Assembly: GCF_000350485.1 (NCBI RefSeq)
Contig: NZ_AORV01000046.1
Coordinates: 62,001-126,000, forward strand
Length of the DNA stretch: 64,000 nucleotides
DNA from: Ruminiclostridium cellobioparum subsp. termitidis CT1112
GTDB lineage: Bacteria > Bacillota > Clostridia > Acetivibrionales > DSM-1351
Reading direction: 5' to 3'
Numbering within the stretch: position 1 is the stretch's first letter; every line of letters begins with the position of its first letter. Shown piece by piece: positions 9,421 to 21,442 of this stretch. Made by a program: the position numbers and the translations under genes. Under the pieces are notes generated by a model. It did no database searches, was not told the DNA's origin, and saw only the letters and a list, made by a program, of their open reading frames with translations.

Positions 9421-11477
9421 AGATTTGAAACCTCCTGAAAAGCAATTTTATTCTGTTCCTCGATCTTTTTCGTGATATCTGCTTCCTGCATGGGTTTGCC
9501 CACGAGGTAGCCCTGTATTTTGTGGCATTTATGTTTGATAAGGTAATCCATTTGCTCCTGTGTCTCGACACCTTCAGCCACCACGCACAAGTCCATGGAC
9601 CGCCCTATTTTTACAATCAGGTCTGTAAGAGATTTATCATTGCCGGTATTTGATATTGTATCTATAAAGGACTTGTCCACTTTTAAAGTTGTTATTGGCA
9701 GGTTCTTCAGATAATTCAGGGAGGAGTATCCCTTCCCGAAGTCATCCAGCGCGATGTTGATCCCCCTTGCACGCAGCAATTTAAGCTTTCCTGCAATTAC
9801 CTCGTATGATTCCATCAATATGGACTCGGTTATTTCAAGCTCGATCTGTTTGGGATTCAACCCAAAAGAGTCTATGATATCCATGACCATATGGGCAAAA
9901 TCGTCCTGCAGCAGTTGGAGCATGGATATGTTTACCGCAATATTAAAGCCATTGTAGCCCGCTTTCTCAAGCTTGCACAGAAATCTGCAGGCTTCCCTGA
10001 GCACCCACTCTCCAATCGGTATTATCAAATGTGTTGCCTCGGCAATACCGATAAACTTCATTGGAGGCACAGAGCCCAGTTCAGGGTTTTTCCAGCGCAG
10101 CAGCGCCTCAAAGCCTGAAATCGCGTTGCGTTTTATATCCAGCTGCGGTTGATAGTGTAATTCAAATTCATTATTGTCCAGAGCATTTCTAAGATGTTTC
10201 TCTATTGTCATCCTTTCAGTTATTTCTTCGTTCATGGGAGTATTAAAAAAAACTATCCTGTTTCTGCCCCCCTCCTTTGCTTTGTATACTGCAATATCCG
10301 CACTCTTAAGTAATTCATCGGTTTCATTTCCGTGTTCGGGATAGGTGGATACGCCAATGCTGATGGTGGTATAAGTATTTAAGTCACCGATCACAAAGCA
10401 GGGCTTGAATGCCTTAAGAATGCTGACGGCTATACTTTCCAGATTTTCTTTTTTATAATATTTTTCAACCAGGATTAAAAATTCATCTCCGCCGATCCTG
10501 TATACTGTTGAATTTGAAATCTCGTTTCCCAAAAGTCTGTCACTTATCTGCATCAGCAGGAGATCTCCAAATCTATGCCCCATTGTGTCATTTACATACT
10601 TGAAATTGTCTATATCTATATAAATCAAGGCAAACTTTTTATCTCTGCTTTCGTTAATAAGAGAATTCAATTTTTCATTCAGTGCAAATCTGTTTTTTAA
10701 GCCCGTAAGCTGATCGTGATATGCCTGGTGGTGCAGCCTGTGTTCATATTCCTTCAACTCCGTTATATCGGTATAAGAGCCGGCCATGTGGCAAAACTCC
10801 CCTTTGGCATTAAAGTAGGCTCTCCCCCTTGCATAAATCCAAATATACTTTCCGTCCTTCCTCCTGAAGCGGTATTCACAATTGAAATAAGGAGTTTTAC
10901 AGCTCTTATGGATCAGCATCCGGTCTCTGAACAAGGCCCTGTCTTCGGGATGAATAAAACTCTCCCAGCCTCCCTCCGCCTCCTCAATGTCAGATTTGCT
11001 GTAACCCGTAATCTGATACCATCTGTCTGAAAAAGTACTTACACCGTTCACTTCCTGCCAGATGGCATCATTTGTCGCTTCAGATATAAATCTGTACCGT
11101 TCTTCACTTTCCTGGATCTTCTTTTGATCAATTAGTATTTGCTGGTACTGCTCTTCCAGCTCCTTTTGTGACTCTGCCAGCTGCCGGTTCGCCTTTTCAA
11201 GTTTTATATTGGCATCTGAGAAATCATTACAGCTATGCTTTAAATCAGCCTCTGTTTCCTTTATTTGATTAATGGATTTGTTTATAAGAAAATATATCAG
11301 TAAACCTGAAATAACAACATACAAACAACCCTTGATTAAACTGAAAACGGTTACCAATTCCAAATCTTTTACCAGAAAGTTCAGTACCTTATCAGATAAA
11401 AGTATCCATGCAGCCCCTATCAACAAATAAATAGCCGTAATTTTTAATGTAATTTTATCCGGTTTGCCAGAAAACAA
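9417..11477 (-). CDS. Membrane PAS-GGDEF-EAL cyclic-di-GMP enzyme
   Basis: Bifunctional-looking c-di-GMP turnover protein of 686 residues. Two membrane helices lie at about 12-30 and 38-60, a coiled coil at about 65-125 and a PAS/PAC domain at about 130-245. The GGDEF domain (about 250-415) has the intact active site [11 protein letters not shown]. The EAL domain (about 430-670) has intact [17 protein letters not shown] and [10 protein letters not shown]. Both halves therefore keep catalytic residues; which activity dominates cannot be read from sequence. The start is TTG after GGGGGGAGAAGG. It is the first gene of a unit with a chemoreceptor and a Spo0E-like protein. Confidence 0.94.
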   Translation of the reverse strand: MFSGKPDKITLKITAIYLLIGAAWILLSDKVLNFLVKDLELVTVFSLIKGCLYVVISGLLIYFLINKSINQIKETEADLKHSCNDFSDANIKLEKANRQLAESQKELEEQYQQILIDQKKIQESEERYRFISEATNDAIWQEVNGVSTFSDRWYQITGYSKSDIEEAEGGWESFIHPEDRALFRDRMLIHKSCKTPYFNCEYRFRRKDGKYIWIYARGRAYFNAKGEFCHMAGSYTDITELKEYEHRLHHQAYHDQLTGLKNRFALNEKLNSLINESRDKKFALIYIDIDNFKYVNDTMGHRFGDLLLMQISDRLLGNEISNSTVYRIGGDEFLILVEKYYKKENLESIAVSILKAFKPCFVIGDLNTYTTISIGVSTYPEHGNETDELLKSADIAVYKAKEGGRNRIVFFNTPMNEEITERMTIEKHLRNALDNNEFELHYQPQLDIKRNAISGFEALLRWKNPELGSVPPMKFIGIAEATHLIIPIGEWVLREACRFLCKLEKAGYNGFNIAVNISMLQLLQDDFAHMVMDIIDSFGLNPKQIELEITESILMESYEVIAGKLKLLRARGINIALDDFGKGYSSLNYLKNLPITTLKVDKSFIDTISNTGNDKSLTDLIVKIGRSMDLCVVAEGVETQEQMDYLIKHKCHKIQGYLVGKPMQEADITKKIEEQNKIAFQEVSNL

Positions 11478-11626
11478 CCTTCTCCCCCCATCCTGATCTT
11501 ACTATGGAAGCCCTTGCTCCAGCGGTTCGTCACATCTAAAACGCATATTGTCCGGTGAAAAAATTCAACTGCCGGCAGTTTATGAATTAAGATATTGCAA
11601 ACCACTATTATCCTTGAAAAACAAAT

Positions 11627-11671
11627 AAGGATAAACCTGTATTTATATTCCAATAATACAAGTTTATCCTT
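11627..11671 (-). terminator. Rho-independent terminator of the response-regulator unit
   Basis: Two 17-base arms (11627-11643 and 11655-11671, core AAGGATAAAC / GTTTATCCTT) pair with one mismatch around an 11-base loop. On the minus strand they are followed by ATTTGTTTTT. The site lies 60 bp beyond the stop of the AraC-type response regulator, so it ends the kinase/regulator transcript. The rest of 11478-11731 shows no gene. Confidence 0.8.
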
Positions 11672-11731
11672 TGAACCAGAACAGAAATATGTTAGAATTT
11701 ACCCCGAATTTTTTCGGTTTTTGTAGAATTT

Positions 11732-12820
11732 TTACTTTTTGTGACGAAATTCAGATAAAGATTTGCCGGTATGCTTTTTAAATAACTTTCCAAAATACTC
11801 AGCATCTTTAAAACCCAGTGTCTCGGCTGCCTCATAGGACTTTAACCCCTTGCCCATCAGCTGCTTTCCTCTTTCAATTTTAACCCTGGTGAGGTATTCA
11901 ATGAAGGACAGTCCTGTCTTCTGCCTGAATACCTCACTTATATAGGTTCTGTTCACGTATAGATTTTCAGAGACGGTTTGCAGGGAAAGCCCATTGTCAA
12001 TATTCCGGAGTACATAGTTGCAGACTTCCCAGACAATTCCCTTTTCCGGATACCCCAATTGCAAAGTGTTAAAAACAGCAATAATCCTGCCGACATCCTT
12101 AATTATAAAATCCAGTATTTCATCAAAATCATCAAACCGGTGTATGTTAACAATGCCCAGTTCTGCTAAGTCAATATATTTTTCAAACCAGCCATTCGTA
12201 TCGAGAATTGCTTCAATTACCTGGGGAACACCTTTTTTCATCACACCCTCGACCTTCATTGTGTCATAGTCCAGACCCGCCCCGATTCTTTCCATAATAT
12301 GTCTTATCTTTTCAGCCGCCTTGCTGTCCCTGCTTTGAATCAGTTCGGCGATTTCATCTATGTCGGCCTCGTGGAAAAATTCTTCGGTTTTCTCTTTGAA
12401 TACCTCTTCAAGTTTTTTAACCCGCTCTGTCTCACGCTGCTTACTGACTATATGTTCATGAGCTCTTTCAAGTAATTTTTCCAGCTCTTCGGCATTGGCC
12501 GGTTTTGCCAAAAAATCAAATGCCCCCAGGATCAAACCCTGTCTGGCATAGCTGAATTCACTGAAATCGCTCAGCAGGACAACACAGGGGCATAGATTTT
12601 GCGCAACAATTTTACTTAACAATTCCATTCCGTCTATTTTTGGCATTTTTATATCTGTAATCACCAGATCTGCTTTGTTTCTTTGAAGCTTTTCAAGGGC
12701 CTCTTCACCATTTTTTGCTTCATCAACAACAATAAACCCTGATTTTTCACCCCAAACATGCATCCGTTTTAATTCCAGCCTCACCACATCCATATCATCC
12801 ACAAGCATAACCTTTAGCAA
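11732..12820 (-). CDS. AraC-family two-component response regulator
   Basis: Receiver at about 2-125 with D8-D9, phospho-acceptor D56 (VITDIKMPKIDG) and Lys in FLAKPAN; a helical linker of about 130 residues; and a C-terminal AraC-type double helix-turn-helix at about 260-360 (LSLQTVSENLYVNRTYISEVF and FKDAEYFGKLFKKHTG). The start is TTG at 12820, seven bases after AAGGAGG; an upstream in-frame ATG would overlap the kinase gene and lacks a ribosome site. It lies 43 bp after the histidine kinase and is almost certainly its partner. The target genes are unknown; divergent cooS is one candidate. Confidence 0.92.
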   Translation of the reverse strand: MLKVMLVDDMDVVRLELKRMHVWGEKSGFIVVDEAKNGEEALEKLQRNKADLVITDIKMPKIDGMELLSKIVAQNLCPCVVLLSDFSEFSYARQGLILGAFDFLAKPANAEELEKLLERAHEHIVSKQRETERVKKLEEVFKEKTEEFFHEADIDEIAELIQSRDSKAAEKIRHIMERIGAGLDYDTMKVEGVMKKGVPQVIEAILDTNGWFEKYIDLAELGIVNIHRFDDFDEILDFIIKDVGRIIAVFNTLQLGYPEKGIVWEVCNYVLRNIDNGLSLQTVSENLYVNRTYISEVFRQKTGLSFIEYLTRVKIERGKQLMGKGLKSYEAAETLGFKDAEYFGKLFKKHTGKSLSEFRHKK

Positions 12821-12863
12821 ATATCCTACCTCCTTGGCAAGTACATTGTATGCCGCCATATTT

Positions 12864-15245
12864 TCAAGCATTTTTTTCAATATAAGGAATGGTAAAATAA
12901 ATTGTTGCCCCAACTCCCTGTGTTCCCTCTATCCAGGTTCTTCCTCCATGTTTTTCAATTATTTTCTTTATAGTGACCAGACCGATCCCCGAGCCCTCAA
13001 ATTCATCACTGGTGTGAAGTCTTTGAAAAATGCCATAGAGCTTGCCTGAATAACTCATATCAAAACCAATTCCATTATCCCTTGCATAAAATGTATACTC
13101 TTTCTCAGTCAGCGCAGAGCCTATTCTGATTTGTGCCTTTTCACGTCCTTTCGTAAATTTGAAGGCATTTGACAATATATTATTTATTACCTGCTTCAAA
13201 AGGATTCTGTCGGCCGTTACATTGGGAAGTCCGGTTTCAATGATCAGGTCTATATCCCTGTCGGGGTATGCTGCTTTCATTTCATCAAAACAGGCCAGGA
13301 ATAAATCTTCCGAGTTGACCTCTTCGAAATTCAGTTCCGATCTTGAGGCAATTGTATACAGGAGTAATTTATTTATCATCTCCATCATTTCTTTTGATAT
13401 ATTCCTTACACTTGTGAGCATTCCGGCTGCATCCCTGTTTATCGTCCTTCCGTAATCCTCCATAATGATTCTGATGTAGCTGTCCACAGCTCTCAGAGGT
13501 GACTTCAGGTCATGGGACACGGTATAGGTAAAAGACTCCAGCTGTGAAACAGCCGACTGAAGCTCCTGTGTTCTCTCCTGGACTCTCTCTTCCAACTCCT
13601 CATTCAATTTGCGGATTTCCCTTATTGCCGATTTATAATTGGTTATGTTCTCAAACACCACTCCTATCTGGTTCTCGTTCAATTTAAAAGCATTGACAAG
13701 AAAGAATTGATTATTTTTTGCATCATGGGCCTCAAACTGTTCTGTCTCCCCGGTCAGCAAGACTCTCAGGTATATTGGCTGATTGCGGTTTACAGTTCCG
13801 AAAACCTCAGTCCAGGTCTGACCCAAACCAATAGAAACACTGGTTTTCATTTGCAGCAAATAACTCTGGTTATACTCAATGAATCTTATATCCTGAATTT
13901 TATTCTCCCGGTCCAGAACAGGCTCAAATACAACGTAGCCATTGAGCATCTTTTCATATAACTGCCTGTAGCGTGTTTCACTCTGTACCAGGTTTTTCTG
14001 CATTTCAGTCAGTTCATCATACTGTATCCTGAGTTCTTCGTCAGAGGCTGTCAACTCCTCATACAGCTGCGATAATTCCGAATTGCTGTCAGCCAGCTCC
14101 CGCTTTATTTTATTGATCCTGCTGAGGTAAAACAGCAGGATTATAATAAAACCGCTCAGCAAAACTATTATTATTGAGGCTGATATAAAAAAATTTTTAT
14201 TTTCACGGAATACCGAATAGGGGCTGTTAATTATTATACTTTCACCCGGAACAAGGCTTGTTCTGATATTAAACGAATCAAGCACCTTATAATCAAACAT
14301 GAAATGAGTTGTTTTGCCCATATACACCGGAATATCAGAAATATTCTCCCCGTTCAGCACCCTCAAGGCCATCTTTCCGGCGAGCTCCCCCTGAACCCGT
14401 CCGCTGAGCATGCTTCCGCCCGCAACACCGTGCCCCAGTCCGAATTCATAGAGATGATATACCGGAACTTTACTGACCTGGCATACCATTTCGGTAAATT
14501 TTTCAAAGCCCACGGTATTGCCGTCGGTATCGCTGTAATAGGTGGTCATAAGTATTATTCCATCCTTGCCTGCATCTCCGGCCCTGTTGAGTATGGCCGT
14601 GTAATTCCCGGAGTTTAACGGCACCAGTCTTATATATGGACAAACTTCAGCGGCTGCTTTGTTTATCAATTCCCAGGTTGAAATACCGCTTTCAGAATTA
14701 TCGAAAACCACGTAAATCTCCTTTAATTCAGGGTTGATTCCCAGAGCCGCTTTGATCGTACCCTCGGCATCCACTTTCTCTGTCACTCCCGTTATGTTTC
14801 CCTTTCCGGCAGTCAGGGCTTTAACTCCTTCGGGGTTTACACCGCAGAAAACAACCGGTGCACTGTCAAACAGCTCCTCCCTGTTATCCAGTGCAAATTT
14901 AAGAGCGGCATCATCAGTGGAAATAATCACGTCAATTTTCTTTTGATAATATTTATACTTCATATAATTATGCAGATATTTCAGATTCTCCCCTGAGGGA
15001 TAGGTCTTCCAATCCATATATTCTACGGATATATCAAACATTTCGCCGGCTTCCTCAAGTGTGTCCAAAATTCCGCCGCTCTCATTCTTGGTCCAGGATA
15101 AGCCTTCCGAATATGAATTTATGATCAGTATATTTTTTTTATTTAGATTATTTGCATATGTACTGAATCCGGGAAGAATAAAAAGTGTCAAAAAAGTAAA
15201 TATCAAAAGTTTAAGCCCTATACCAAAACTCTTTTTTACATCCAA
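12864..15245 (-). CDS. Sensor histidine kinase with ABC-substrate-binding-like sensor
   Basis: Kinase of 793 residues. A signal/anchor helix at about 10-28 precedes an extracytoplasmic domain at about 35-335 resembling ABC-type substrate-binding proteins (ILIINSYSEGLSWT, VDVIISTDDAALKF-like and FCGVNPEGV segments). TM2 lies at about 350-372, a coiled coil at about 375-430 and a PAS-like region at about 430-545. The HisKA domain has its His in SHDLKSPLRA, followed by HATPase_c with NNILSNAFKF and GSGIGLVTIKKI. Translation starts at TTG after GGGAGGGAG. No transporter lies beside it, so the periplasmic-type domain was probably recruited as a ligand sensor. The AraC-type regulator follows directly. 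Confidence 0.92.
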   Translation of the reverse strand: MDVKKSFGIGLKLLIFTFLTLFILPGFSTYANNLNKKNILIINSYSEGLSWTKNESGGILDTLEEAGEMFDISVEYMDWKTYPSGENLKYLHNYMKYKYYQKKIDVIISTDDAALKFALDNREELFDSAPVVFCGVNPEGVKALTAGKGNITGVTEKVDAEGTIKAALGINPELKEIYVVFDNSESGISTWELINKAAAEVCPYIRLVPLNSGNYTAILNRAGDAGKDGIILMTTYYSDTDGNTVGFEKFTEMVCQVSKVPVYHLYEFGLGHGVAGGSMLSGRVQGELAGKMALRVLNGENISDIPVYMGKTTHFMFDYKVLDSFNIRTSLVPGESIIINSPYSVFRENKNFFISASIIIVLLSGFIIILLFYLSRINKIKRELADSNSELSQLYEELTASDEELRIQYDELTEMQKNLVQSETRYRQLYEKMLNGYVVFEPVLDRENKIQDIRFIEYNQSYLLQMKTSVSIGLGQTWTEVFGTVNRNQPIYLRVLLTGETEQFEAHDAKNNQFFLVNAFKLNENQIGVVFENITNYKSAIREIRKLNEELEERVQERTQELQSAVSQLESFTYTVSHDLKSPLRAVDSYIRIIMEDYGRTINRDAAGMLTSVRNISKEMMEMINKLLLYTIASRSELNFEEVNSEDLFLACFDEMKAAYPDRDIDLIIETGLPNVTADRILLKQVINNILSNAFKFTKGREKAQIRIGSALTEKEYTFYARDNGIGFDMSYSGKLYGIFQRLHTSDEFEGSGIGLVTIKKIIEKHGGRTWIEGTQGVGATIYFTIPYIEKNA

Positions 15246-15372
15246 GAAAATAGCACTCCCTCCCGCTGGATTTATTTAATTATTATATAGAATACAAGAA
15301 CTTATGCAAGTGGTTTTGATTAATTATTTTATTCCCTTTTATATACAAAATAAAACAGTAATAAACATAATT

Positions 15373-15403
15373 TACTAATTTTTTATAGGGTAAAAAATTA
15401 GTA
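15373..15403. promoter_or_regulatory. Perfect 13-bp inverted repeat upstream of cooS
   Basis: TACTAATTTTTTA and TAAAAAATTAGTA are exact complements around TAGGG. The site is in the 256-bp divergent region between the histidine kinase (minus) and cooS (plus), about 100 bp before the cooS start. It directly precedes a possible promoter (15404-15432), so it may be an operator. A hairpin in a kinase leader transcript is the alternative. Confidence 0.5.
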
Positions 15404-15432
15404 TTGATTTTAGTATCTCTGACTTCATAAAT
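15404..15432 (+). promoter_or_regulatory. Possible sigma-A promoter of cooS
   Basis: TTGATT is separated by 17 bases from ATAAAT. Both hexamers deviate from consensus, and the region is AT-rich enough for chance matches. The position, about 70 bp before the start codon and abutting the inverted repeat, makes it plausible. Confidence 0.3.
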
Positions 15433-15501
15433 GTCGCAGAATATAATCGGCTAAAAGAGTAAAAATATAGAATAAATAATATTTTAGGAGGAGTATGCAT
15501 T

Positions 15502-17634
15502 ATGTCCGACAAAGATATAGAAAAATCCTATCAGCGCAGCGCAGGTACCATGCGCGGAGATAATACCACCTTCGGAACAAAGCTTACAGATGAGCACTCA
15601 AACGATCCCAATACCCACACCCATATTCATAAGCGCATACAGGTGGATTACGACAAGATTCAAAAGTCTCCGGCCATGGAGGACGTTCACACTTGGCAGA
15701 GAAAACATATCCAAAAGAATGATCAGTCAAAGGAAGGATATCCCCTGAATGTTATAATCGACCCTGCAATGAGAGAGATGTATCAGGTAGTTCACGATGC
15801 AGGAATGACAAATGTTTTCGACAGGTTCAGCCAGCAGCAGCCCATCCAGTGTAAATTCTGTATTGAGGGCCTGTCCTGCCAGCTTTGTGCCAACGGGCCC
15901 TGCCGCATAAACGACAAGGTTCCGAGGGGAACCTGCGGCGTGGACGCACACACCATGGTTTCAAGAAATTTTGTATACCGTCATGTCACCATCGGAACCT
16001 CCGCCAATATATTCCACTGCCATCAGGCCGCCAGGACCTTGAAGGCGGCCGGTGAGCACCCAGAGAGCGGACTCAGACTCAGAGATCCTGAAAAGTTGAA
16101 AAAATATGCCGACATGGCAGGCCTGAACATAAATGTACCCCTGGAAAAGCTTGCAGTAGATTTTGCCCAATGGGTCATTGACGACATACATTCACCCTTC
16201 CACATACCTTCAAAAACAGTTGAAGCCTTCGCGCCCGCAAAACGCAAGGAACTGTGGAAGCAGCTGGGCCTCTTCCCGGGCGGCGGCTACAGTGAAGTGG
16301 CATATGCCCAGACTCGCTGCATGACCAACTTCACCTCCGATCCGGTAGAATTCCTGCTCAACAGTGTCAGACTTGGAGTTGCAAATGAATATCAGGGCCT
16401 CTTCCTCCTGGATATAATCCAGGAAATCCTGATGGGCACTCAGGAAATTGCCGTGAAAAAACAGAATATGGGCCTGCTGAAGGAAGGAATGATCAATGTG
16501 GTTACCAACGGGCATATGCCTTTGCTGGCACATGTCGCCATTGATCTGGCCTCCACCGACGAATGGCAGCAGAAGGCCAAAGCCGCCGGAGCCGCCGGGA
16601 TACAGATTCTGGGGCATGTTTGCGAAGGTCAGCAGCTCATCAATTATGACGGCACCCACAACCAGAAGGGCTACGGCGGTCAGGAGGGTGAATGGCTTTC
16701 GCAGGAATACCTGCTTGCAACAGGCGTTGTGGACATGTTCATGTTTGACTACAACTGTACCGTCCCCACCATGCCTCTGTACGCAAAGCGTTTCGGAACC
16801 AAGCTCCTCAGCACACATCCCGTCATCCGTCTCCAGGGCACCGAAGCTCTTGATTTTGTGCCTGAAAAGATGAAGGAGCAGGCCGAAAAAGCTCTTGAAA
16901 TGGCCATAGATGCTTTTAAACAAAGAAAGTCCGAAAACCGTAAAACTTATATTCCGCCCCACACCTCCGACTGTATGGTGGGTTTCAGCACCGAGTCGGT
17001 CAGAAATGCCCTTGGCGGAAGCTTTGACCCCCTTATAGAGCAGATAGCCAACGGCAACATCAGAGGTATAGCCACCATAGTGGGATGTACCACCGCACGT
17101 TACGGACAGGGGGGCAGCAACATTTTCAGAATCACAAAAGGACTTATCGAAAATAACATCCTTGTGCTTTCAGGCGGCTGCACCTCTTCCGTCATGGAAT
17201 ATACCGGCCTTACCAATCCCTCCGCTGCAGACGAATGCGGCGATGGCCTGAAAGCGGTCTGTAAACAGCTGGGCATCCCGCCTGTACTCACCTATGGCGC
17301 CTGTGTAGATATCGGCAAAATGACCCATACTGCCAAGGAACTGGCTGATGCCCTTAATGTTGACACAAACCTGCTGCCTCTTGTAATCGGTGCACCGGAA
17401 TATCTTGAGCAAAAAGCCGTTGCCGACGCCTGTACGGCAGTCGCACTGGGCTGGCTGGTCCACGTGGCACCCGTGCCTTCCATAACGGGAAGTGATGTTG
17501 TGGTAAAAACCCTTACCGAGACAACAGAGACACTGGGACTTGGAAAGGTTGTAGTAGAACTGGATGCAGAAAAAACAATTCAGATATATGTAGACCATAT
17601 TGAAAAGAAACGCAGGGAGCTGGGTTTGAACTGA
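15502..17634 (+). CDS. cooS: CooS-type carbon monoxide dehydrogenase, divergent
   Basis: Homologue of the nickel-iron-sulfur enzyme that interconverts CO and CO2. The 710 residues include an N-terminal extension of about 75-80. Cluster motif: C117-x2-C120, then C126, C129, C134 and C145; S125 replaces the usual second D-cluster Cys, giving the CX2C arrangement known from Desulfovibrio vulgaris CODH. Likely C-cluster ligands are H338, C374, C419, C529, C560 and C601; K638 matches the catalytic Lys. By alignment from memory, N169 stands where the catalytic His (AHSDHGRH motif) is expected. AGGAGGAG precedes the ATG. No cooC, ferredoxin or acetyl-CoA synthase gene is adjacent; a strong terminator follows, so it is monocistronic. 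The family is clear, the activity is not. Confidence 0.9.
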   Translation: MSDKDIEKSYQRSAGTMRGDNTTFGTKLTDEHSNDPNTHTHIHKRIQVDYDKIQKSPAMEDVHTWQRKHIQKNDQSKEGYPLNVIIDPAMREMYQVVHDAGMTNVFDRFSQQQPIQCKFCIEGLSCQLCANGPCRINDKVPRGTCGVDAHTMVSRNFVYRHVTIGTSANIFHCHQAARTLKAAGEHPESGLRLRDPEKLKKYADMAGLNINVPLEKLAVDFAQWVIDDIHSPFHIPSKTVEAFAPAKRKELWKQLGLFPGGGYSEVAYAQTRCMTNFTSDPVEFLLNSVRLGVANEYQGLFLLDIIQEILMGTQEIAVKKQNMGLLKEGMINVVTNGHMPLLAHVAIDLASTDEWQQKAKAAGAAGIQILGHVCEGQQLINYDGTHNQKGYGGQEGEWLSQEYLLATGVVDMFMFDYNCTVPTMPLYAKRFGTKLLSTHPVIRLQGTEALDFVPEKMKEQAEKALEMAIDAFKQRKSENRKTYIPPHTSDCMVGFSTESVRNALGGSFDPLIEQIANGNIRGIATIVGCTTARYGQGGSNIFRITKGLIENNILVLSGGCTSSVMEYTGLTNPSAADECGDGLKAVCKQLGIPPVLTYGACVDIGKMTHTAKELADALNVDTNLLPLVIGAPEYLEQKAVADACTAVALGWLVHVAPVPSITGSDVVVKTLTETTETLGLGKVVVELDAEKTIQIYVDHIEKKRRELGLN

Positions 17635-17658
17635 TCGAATTAATCCGTAATAATCTGC

Positions 17659-17719
17659 AAAATGGGCCGGACACCGGCGGTACATTTCAAGAATGTCCGC
17701 CGGTGTCCGGCCCATTTTT
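17659..17719 (+). terminator. Very strong terminator after cooS, probably bidirectional
   Basis: A 22-bp perfect GC-rich stem (17659-17680 with 17697-17718, core GGGCCGGACACCGG) extends by ACATT/AATGT past a single bulged T and is followed by TTTTT. The mirror strand also ends in a short T-run, so it can serve the convergent isomerase operon as well. Confidence 0.95.
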
Positions 17720-17751
17720 ATGCGCTTATTCAAATTAACTGGCTAGGACGG

Positions 17752-20504
<2,753 letters not shown>

Positions 20505-20605
20505 TTCAAGCACCTTCCTTTTTATTTATTAACATAACATTGTATCATCTTGTATATAAATTCAGATTATTTACCAAGTCATCACATAACCGGCCTACCA
20601 TGACG

Positions 20606-21442
20606 TTACCCTTTTACCGAACCTGCGGTCATACCTTCAATTATTCTTTTTGAAGCCAACAAATATATTATAATGACCGGAAGTACCGCTATTACCATTG
20701 CCGCCATCAATTGGGGATAATTTACCGAATATGCTCCATTAAAATTTGACAATCCGATGGGAATGGTCTTGAGGCTCTGCTTTCTAAGCAGGATCAGAGC
20801 AAAGGGGAACTCATTCCATGAATTCAAAAAGGACAGAATAAGTATTGTTGACAGTACGGGTCTGCATACCGGTAAAACTATTTTAAAAATAATGGTACTT
20901 GTATTGCTGCCGTCAAGGTAGGCAGCTTCCTCAATTTCCACCGGCACCGACTTAATGAAGCTTTCAAACAGGAATATGGCCATGGGCAGTCCGAATGCCA
21001 CATACGGCAATATTAAAGTAAACCGTTTGTCCAGCAGCCACAGGACTTTAAACTGAATAAATAAAGGTATGAGCAGGCTGTGTACCGGTACAAGCATTCC
21101 AAACAGGAACAGTACATATATGAGGTTTCTCATTTTAAAGTTATACCTTGACAGGAAATATGCAATAACGAATCCTATTATAATGATAAGCACAACTGAA
21201 AATACGCTGTTGAAAAGGCTGTTCCCGAAAAACATATGCATTTTTCCTACTTTTATTGCTTCAATATAATTATCAAAGTGCAGAATACCCGGCAAAGATA
21301 TTATATCCAGACTAAATTCCTTTTGAGTTTTCAGTGAAGAGTAAAACATCCATATCAGCGGAAACAGGCATGTTATGGAGAATATGACCATAAACAGGTT
21401 AATAAATGTCTGTGAGGCGATCTTTAATATTTTAAGCTTCAT
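20606..21442 (-). CDS. CUT1 sugar ABC transporter permease (MalG type)
   Basis: Inner-membrane permease of 278 residues with six predicted helices and the EAA loop EEAAYLDGSNTSTIIFKIVLP that contacts the ATPase. The C-terminal ending SKRIIEGMTAGSVKG is typical of the MalG/LacG branch. It overlaps the upstream permease gene by 11 bp, so the two are translationally coupled. No ATPase gene is found in the locus; CUT1 systems in Firmicutes commonly share a general MsmX/UgpC-type ATPase encoded elsewhere. Confidence 0.95.
   Translation of the reverse strand: MKLKILKIASQTFINLFMVIFSITCLFPLIWMFYSSLKTQKEFSLDIISLPGILHFDNYIEAIKVGKMHMFFGNSLFNSVFSVVLIIIIGFVIAYFLSRYNFKMRNLIYVLFLFGMLVPVHSLLIPLFIQFKVLWLLDKRFTLILPYVAFGLPMAIFLFESFIKSVPVEIEEAAYLDGSNTSTIIFKIVLPVCRPVLSTILILSFLNSWNEFPFALILLRKQSLKTIPIGLSNFNGAYSVNYPQLMAAMVIAVLPVIIIYLLASKRIIEGMTAGSVKG

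Noticed and set aside
16210-16962. A 250-codon open frame on the minus strand opposite cooS
   Set aside because: The plus strand encodes clear CODH motifs across the same bases; the antisense frame has no recognisable domain.
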